From contig JAIOYM010000036.1 of the NCBI GenBank assembly GCA_021741085.1, positions 1-10,000 of the forward strand: DNA of 10,000 nucleotides, written 5' to 3'. Positions 6,231 through 10,000 of this stretch are shown here, piece by piece. The notes beneath the pieces were generated by a model. It was not told the DNA's origin. It was given only the letters and a program-made list of their open reading frames with translations, and ran no database searches. The number at the start of each line of letters is the position of its first letter. Position 1 is the stretch's first letter. The stretch comes from Rickettsiaceae bacterium (GTDB taxonomy: Bacteria; Pseudomonadota; Alphaproteobacteria; Rickettsiales; Rickettsiaceae). A program made the translations under genes and the position numbers.

Positions 6231-6906
6231 AATTTTAAAATTAGAGAATGTCTCAAAACAATATAAACAAGGAAATGCAATTATTGAGGTTTTGAAGGAT
6301 ATAAATTTCAGTGTTAAAGAGGGTGAGGTGATTGCTATTATTGGCTCCTCTGGTAGCGGAAAATCTACTTTGCTGCATTTAATGGGTCTTTTAGATCAAG
6401 CTACCTCTGGTAAATTATATTTTAAAGGTAGAGACATTGCTGCAATATCTGAAAAAGAGAAAACAGCTATAAGGCTTAAATATATTGGATTTGTTTATCA
6501 ATATCATTTTTTATTAGCAGATTTTAATGCTAGAGATAATATAGCTATAGTTCATCAGTTACTAAAAGGTTCTTACAAAGAATCTAGGGATGAAGCTAAT
6601 ATGTGGCTTGATGTTATGGGATTGCCTGAGTGTAGGTTGAATTTACCATCAGAACTTTCAGGGGGGCAGCAGCAGCGTGTTGCTATTGCCAGGGCTTTGA
6701 TAAATAAGCCATCTTTAATTTTAGCGGATGAACCCACTGGTAATTTAGATCCTAAAAGAGCGATAGAAATTTTTGAAATGTTCACCTCTATAGCTAAAGA
6801 GCAAAAAATCGCTGTAGTGGTTGTAACGCACAATCACGAACTGGCTAAAATGGCCGACAAAATCTACAATTTAGAAAATGGTAATATAGAGGAAGTAATT
6901 CGCTAA
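6223..6906 (+). CDS. lolD: lipoprotein-releasing ABC transporter ATP-binding protein LolD
   Basis: LolD is the cytoplasmic ATPase that powers lipoprotein release by the LolC/E-type permease encoded just upstream. It has 227 residues, the usual length. Walker A GSSGSGKST is at 41-49. The Q-loop segment GFVYQYHFLLADF (89-101) is close to the LolD-typical GFIYQFHHLLPEF. The signature LSGGQQQRVAIARAL is at 145-159, Walker B LILADEPTGNLD at 165-176 and the H-loop His at 203. All catalytic residues are present. The ATG at 6223 overlaps the permease's end by 8 bases, implying coupled translation, and a strong terminator follows. The Q-loop and the neighbour separate it from MacB- or FtsE-like ATPases. 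Confidence 0.95.
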   Translation: MNEILKLENVSKQYKQGNAIIEVLKDINFSVKEGEVIAIIGSSGSGKSTLLHLMGLLDQATSGKLYFKGRDIAAISEKEKTAIRLKYIGFVYQYHFLLADFNARDNIAIVHQLLKGSYKESRDEANMWLDVMGLPECRLNLPSELSGGQQQRVAIARALINKPSLILADEPTGNLDPKRAIEIFEMFTSIAKEQKIAVVVVTHNHELAKMADKIYNLENGNIEEVIR

Positions 6907-6934
6907 TTAGACTTGGTGTCTTTTAAACAATAAG

Positions 6935-6985
6935 ATTGCTACCTATAACTATAGTTAGTTTAGTTATAGGTGGCAGCGATTTTTT
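6935..6985 (+). terminator. strong intrinsic terminator of the proS-lolC-lolD operon
   Basis: GCTACCTATAACTA (6938-6951) pairs with TAGTTATAGGTGGC (6961-6974) over 14 bp with one G-U pair and a 9-base loop. A six-T run follows at 6980-6985. An alternative pairing of ATTGCT (6935-6940) with AGCGAT (6975-6980), bulging GGC, brings the stem up against the T-run. It lies 30 bases after the lolD stop. From the other side it could also help end the small minus-strand gene. Confidence 0.85.
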
Positions 6986-6995
6986 AGAATTATAT

Positions 6996-7182
6996 TTAGG
7001 TCGACAATCCAGCTAATTCCATATTTGCGTCTATGTTGGAATTTTCTTGTATTGAGATTTCGCTATCCGTATCCTCTATTTTTTCAATTAGATCATTACG
7101 TAAACAGAAATTTAATACAGCATCGTTATTAAAATCGAAATTATTTTTCTGAGAATCGCGTAACTAATTCACTCTTAAACAT
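6996..7182 (-). pseudogene. small unrecognised minus-strand gene broken by one frameshift
   Basis: An ATG at 7182-7180 begins MFKSELVTRFSEK and meets a TAA at 7143-7141. From the same A-run another frame continues with clearly protein-like content (FDFNNDAVLNFCLRNDLIEK, then an acidic tail ending ELAGLST) to a TAA at 6998-6996. The span of 187 bases is one more than a multiple of three. Removing one A from the five-A run at the junction yields a continuous ~61-residue protein. The first residues weakly recall the start of IHF/HU-family proteins (MxKSELVxRxSEK), but the rest does not follow that family, so I assign no function. A nine-base T tract on the plus strand (7188-7196) lies 5 bases before the start codon. 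The gene converges on lolD and ends just beyond its terminator. It may be a decayed gene or an indel artefact. Confidence 0.5.
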
Positions 7183-7212
7183 AGGGATTTTTTTTTATGT
7201 AGTCCTATTTAC

Positions 7213-7242
7213 TTGCAAAGACTATATAAATTCTGTTTTAAT
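7213..7242 (+). promoter_or_regulatory. possible promoter of the CorA gene
   Basis: TTGCAA (7213-7218) and TTTAAT (7237-7242) are 18 bases apart, 46 bases before the CorA start. The -10 element is a poor match, so this is tentative. Confidence 0.3.
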
Positions 7243-7288
7243 AGGATTAAATATGTTTTTGACTATATTTTAATGAAAATTGTAGTGT

Positions 7289-8251
7289 ATGCCTATATAT
7301 GAAATAAATGAGTCTAGGCTTAATATCTTGTCTGAGCAAGACTTAGCTAAATTAAAGCAAAAAAATGATATAGTCTGGATAGATTTAAATTCTTCAGAAA
7401 CTGCTGTTAGCAATGAATTAGAGGAATTTTTAGATTTAAAGTCTTTAGCTGGTGATTATACCAATGCAAAACTTATTTCTAAAAGTTTTGTAGAGAAAGC
7501 AGGGCAAATATTTATGACTTCTGGTTTTTTCTTTGCAGGAAATTATAAGATAAAGCTAATAAATTTTATTATCAAAAATGAAAAGCTGATTACTATAAGA
7601 GAAGATAGCTACAATATTTTGGAAAATGATTTCACTTTTTCTTCTGTTCACCATGCTAGAAATGATAAAGCTATAGAAGTACTATTAGGAATAGTAAAAA
7701 ATAACTTGGCGCGAATTCTAGAAGTTATTGAGGTTGAAAGTAATAATCTTAACGACTTGAATAATTGTATAGTGACGCATTGTTATGACAAAATGAATTT
7801 AGGTACAAAAGAAGCTTTAAAGAAACTTGGTATGGCGGGGACTATTCTCTCAAGGATAGAAGAAAGTTTGGCTTCTACAAGGCGTATGATTAGCTTTTTG
7901 TCTCATACTGAATTATTAGAAAATAATAATATTATGCGTAATAAATTATCTATAATCTTGCAAGATATAATAGCTCTTTCCGAGCAAGCTAATTTTTTAA
8001 CTAATAAAGTTGCTTTTTTACTTGATGCCACATTGGGTCTTATCAATATTGAGCAAAATGTTACGATGAAGACTTTTTCAGTGTTGTCGGTAATTTTCAT
8101 GCCACCAACTCTTGTTGCAACCATATATGGTATGAATTTTAAATCAATGCCAGAATTGAATTGGGGTTTTGGTTATCCTTTTTCTATATTAGTTATGATT
8201 ATCTCTTCTTCAATTCTTGTATATTATTTTAAAAAGAAAAAATGGTGGTAA
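7289..8251 (+). CDS. corA: CorA-family magnesium/divalent cation transporter
   Basis: This is an inner-membrane channel of the CorA/2-TM-GxN family, expected to be a homopentamer taking up Mg2+ (possibly Co2+ or Ni2+). At 320 residues it matches the usual ~316. A soluble N-terminal domain (about 1-258) includes long helical segments. Two C-terminal TM helices follow, at about 259-280 and 296-313. The signature GMN at 281-283 is followed by the MPEL-type loop (YGMNFKSMPELNW), and the C-terminus is basic (KKKKWW). The intact GMN and MPEL favour CorA over the ZntB efflux branch, but substrate cannot be fixed from sequence. The ATG at 7289 has no visible Shine-Dalgarno. No close neighbour lies on its strand, so it is probably transcribed alone. 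Confidence 0.92.
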   Translation: MPIYEINESRLNILSEQDLAKLKQKNDIVWIDLNSSETAVSNELEEFLDLKSLAGDYTNAKLISKSFVEKAGQIFMTSGFFFAGNYKIKLINFIIKNEKLITIREDSYNILENDFTFSSVHHARNDKAIEVLLGIVKNNLARILEVIEVESNNLNDLNNCIVTHCYDKMNLGTKEALKKLGMAGTILSRIEESLASTRRMISFLSHTELLENNNIMRNKLSIILQDIIALSEQANFLTNKVAFLLDATLGLINIEQNVTMKTFSVLSVIFMPPTLVATIYGMNFKSMPELNWGFGYPFSILVMIISSSILVYYFKKKKWW

Positions 8252-8408
8252 AGGATGGAGGAATAAGTTTTTTTATTAATTTCAACTTGTCTAATCTAAG
8301 AAAATCTTAAATCCCAAACTAATTCAAGTTCAACTTTCCTATTATAATTATTACCTGCATGCTATTGGTGAATTTTTATGTTATATTAGCTTTAATAGAT
8401 AACATAAT

Positions 8409-8429
8409 TAAACAAAATTTATTTGTTTA
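8409..8429. repeat. 8-bp inverted repeat upstream of ppx
   Basis: TAAACAAA and TTTGTTTA are perfect complements around a 5-base spacer, ending 19 bases before the ppx start. It may be an operator or an mRNA hairpin near the ribosome-binding region. The rest of the 197-base gap after CorA shows no clear promoter or protein-like frame. Confidence 0.35.
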
Positions 8430-8448
8430 GGCAAACAGTTCATAATTT

Positions 8449-9891
8449 ATGGAAAAAGATTTTAGCCAAATAGATTCTGGCTATATTGCTATTGTTGATT
8501 TAGGCTCTAATGCTGTTAGGGCTGGAATTTACAATGGTTTGAGTATTGATGCGATTCAAATGTATAGCAGTAAATTCCAATTTGATTTGAAAAAACTGCT
8601 AAATGCCGAAGATTTACATGGAGAGCATGATATTTATAATATTTTTGAATATTTTAGTTTTTTATTTAAAACTATGGGTATTACTAAGATATTTTGTGTT
8701 GCTACTGAACTACTTAGGAATAATATTAGATCTAAAGAATTTATTGAGGTAGTTTATAATAAAACAGGTTTAAAGATAAAAATTATCACTGGAGAAGAGG
8801 AGGGCGAATTTGCAGCTTTGGGCTTGATTTACGGCGTTAAAGATGCCGAAGGTTTAGTTGCGGATCTTGGTGGTGGAAGCCTTGAGTTTGCAACAGTTGT
8901 AGGCGGTTCTGTTCAAGACGTCGTATCGCTACCTTTGGGTATTAAATCTTGCGAACAAAATGACCATGTTTTCACTGAAGACGATTTGTTAAATATTATT
9001 AATGCTAAGATAATGCAAAAAAACTTTGCTAATATTTATTTAATTGGGGGTAGTTTTAGGATCTTATGTAAATATTATATGCAATTTGTAAGATATCCTT
9101 TGAAGAATCTGCATAATTTTGTAATTGATGCAAACTCATTGAATAATTATCTTAACAAGTTAGGAGAAGATTTATTGATAGATGGCTATAATAACAGCAA
9201 AGTAAATTCTCATGCGATATTAGTTTTAAAAGCAATTATCAGGCATTTTAAACCCAAAAATTTTATAGTTTCCAATTATGGTTTAAAAGAGGGGTTGTAT
9301 TTTTCTTTGTTACCCAAGGCTGAACAAAAAAAAGATGTAGCATATTTTCAAATTAAAGCTCTGGCAAATATTGATGGTGTTTCTGATATTTTGGAGGCAT
9401 ATAAGGATATTTTTAAAAATATAATGCCCAGATATGATGACGAGTTGGCCTATATTATAGATTTATCATTAATGTTACTCGAAACACTACATAATATAGA
9501 TAACAGCCTGCAGGATGATTATCTAATTAATTTTATTATGACGACTAGTATTCCGCTAAGTCATTTATATCGTATAATGTTGATGAATATTATCTCCGGT
9601 CTTTTCGATTCGCCCTTGAATAAGGGGGTGTATAATTTATCTAGATCAATGTTGGATAGGAGTAGGTATCAAGATATACAAATTATTACGTGGATATTGA
9701 AGATAATAGTGACGATTAATGGCTTTCGTTTGACAAAGCCATTTTTTAAGTTTGAAATGTCTGGTAATGGATATCTAAAATACGTTATTGATATAAAACT
9801 ACCTAGGATAATAGCTTTTAAAGCAATTAGAATGGTGAAAGAATTAGGTAAACTCATCAAGAGAGCAAAAAATAGCTATCAAGGCGATTAA
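8449..9891 (+). CDS. ppx: Ppx/GppA-family exopolyphosphatase
   Basis: Members of this ASKHA-fold family hydrolyse terminal phosphates of polyphosphate, pppGpp or both, in the cytoplasm. At 480 residues the length is normal. The N-terminal phosphate-1 motif is IAIVDLGSNAVRAGIYNG (13-30), followed by ATELLRNN (85-92, usually ATxAxRxAxN). The catalytic-Glu region is ITGEEEGEFAALG (113-125), the phosphate-2 motif VADLGGGSLEF (137-147) and the adenosine-type motif LIGGSFR. The C-terminal helical part (~300-480) aligns by pattern with the alphaproteobacterial HD-like domain, but the usual DIG/HD-type residues are replaced (LLETLHNID). Its metal-binding or hydrolytic role there is doubtful. No Shine-Dalgarno precedes the ATG. 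In many alphaproteobacteria rlmE follows ppx; nothing coding is visible in the remaining 109 bases. Confidence 0.9.
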   Translation: MEKDFSQIDSGYIAIVDLGSNAVRAGIYNGLSIDAIQMYSSKFQFDLKKLLNAEDLHGEHDIYNIFEYFSFLFKTMGITKIFCVATELLRNNIRSKEFIEVVYNKTGLKIKIITGEEEGEFAALGLIYGVKDAEGLVADLGGGSLEFATVVGGSVQDVVSLPLGIKSCEQNDHVFTEDDLLNIINAKIMQKNFANIYLIGGSFRILCKYYMQFVRYPLKNLHNFVIDANSLNNYLNKLGEDLLIDGYNNSKVNSHAILVLKAIIRHFKPKNFIVSNYGLKEGLYFSLLPKAEQKKDVAYFQIKALANIDGVSDILEAYKDIFKNIMPRYDDELAYIIDLSLMLLETLHNIDNSLQDDYLINFIMTTSIPLSHLYRIMLMNIISGLFDSPLNKGVYNLSRSMLDRSRYQDIQIITWILKIIVTINGFRLTKPFFKFEMSGNGYLKYVIDIKLPRIIAFKAIRMVKELGKLIKRAKNSYQGD

Positions 9892-9913
9892 TCCTAGGCT
9901 CTCTTGCGCTCAA

Positions 9914-9941
9914 CGATTCTAGAGATTTCGCTTGAGAATCG
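9914..9941. terminator. imperfect hairpins after ppx, possible terminator
   Basis: CGATTCT (9914-9920) pairs with AGAATCG (9935-9941) across a 14-base loop. Competing pairings exist: TCTCT (9900-9904) with AGAGA (9921-9925), and CTCAA with TTGAG. No T-run follows closely, so termination is uncertain. Nothing else recognisable lies between the ppx stop and the window end. Confidence 0.3.
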
Positions 9942-10000
9942 CATATATAAAATTTTCTAAATTTTTCAAAATAGTTCTTGTAATATACCGATAAATAGCT

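Noticed and set aside
7273..7302. A 9-codon frame overlapping the corA start that could be a leader peptide
   Set aside because: It has no ribosome-binding site and no regulatory codon run, and frames this short are frequent by chance.
9900..9945. Clustered short stems after ppx, considered as a tRNA or structured RNA
   Set aside because: No acceptor stem, T-loop or cloverleaf spacing could be found; the stems are short and compete with each other.

Overview
The window is AT-rich, densely coding chromosomal DNA from what looks like an alphaproteobacterium with a reduced genome, most likely a Rickettsiales-type or similar intracellular lineage. The pointers are a short (431 aa) prolyl-tRNA synthetase lacking the editing insertion, followed directly by a lolC/E-type permease and lolD; an XRE regulator of the type widespread in alphaproteobacteria; the strong A+T bias; and two small minus-strand genes that each look broken by a single-base frameshift. 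The lineage is inferred from gene families and gene order, not from a marker gene.

Layout: the C-terminal half of uvrA (nucleotide excision repair) enters from the left and ends at 1295. A divergent block follows. An XRE-family regulator (1766-2221, minus) overlaps by one base a small broken gene (1433-1766, minus), which runs into a hairpin terminator. On the other side of a 386-base regulatory gap, fabI (2608-3399, plus) encodes enoyl-ACP reductase. Next comes a tightly overlapped plus-strand operon, proS - lolC/E-type permease - lolD (3682-6906): translation of proline codons plus the inner-membrane lipoprotein-release ABC transporter. It closes with a strong hairpin terminator. A second small broken minus-strand gene (6996-7182) converges on that terminator. 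The last two genes are a CorA-type magnesium channel (7289-8251) and a Ppx/GppA-family exopolyphosphatase (8449-9891). The final ~109 bases carry only imperfect hairpins.

Most of the window is housekeeping: DNA repair, type II fatty acid synthesis, tRNA charging, lipoprotein sorting, Mg2+ uptake and polyphosphate/(p)ppGpp metabolism. I found no CRISPR array, transposase, prophage gene, toxin-antitoxin pair that I could name, rRNA or tRNA. The least explained items are the two frameshifted small genes, neither visible as one intact reading frame, and the short inverted and direct repeats in the xre-fabI gap. I do not see convincing evidence of a new multi-gene system.
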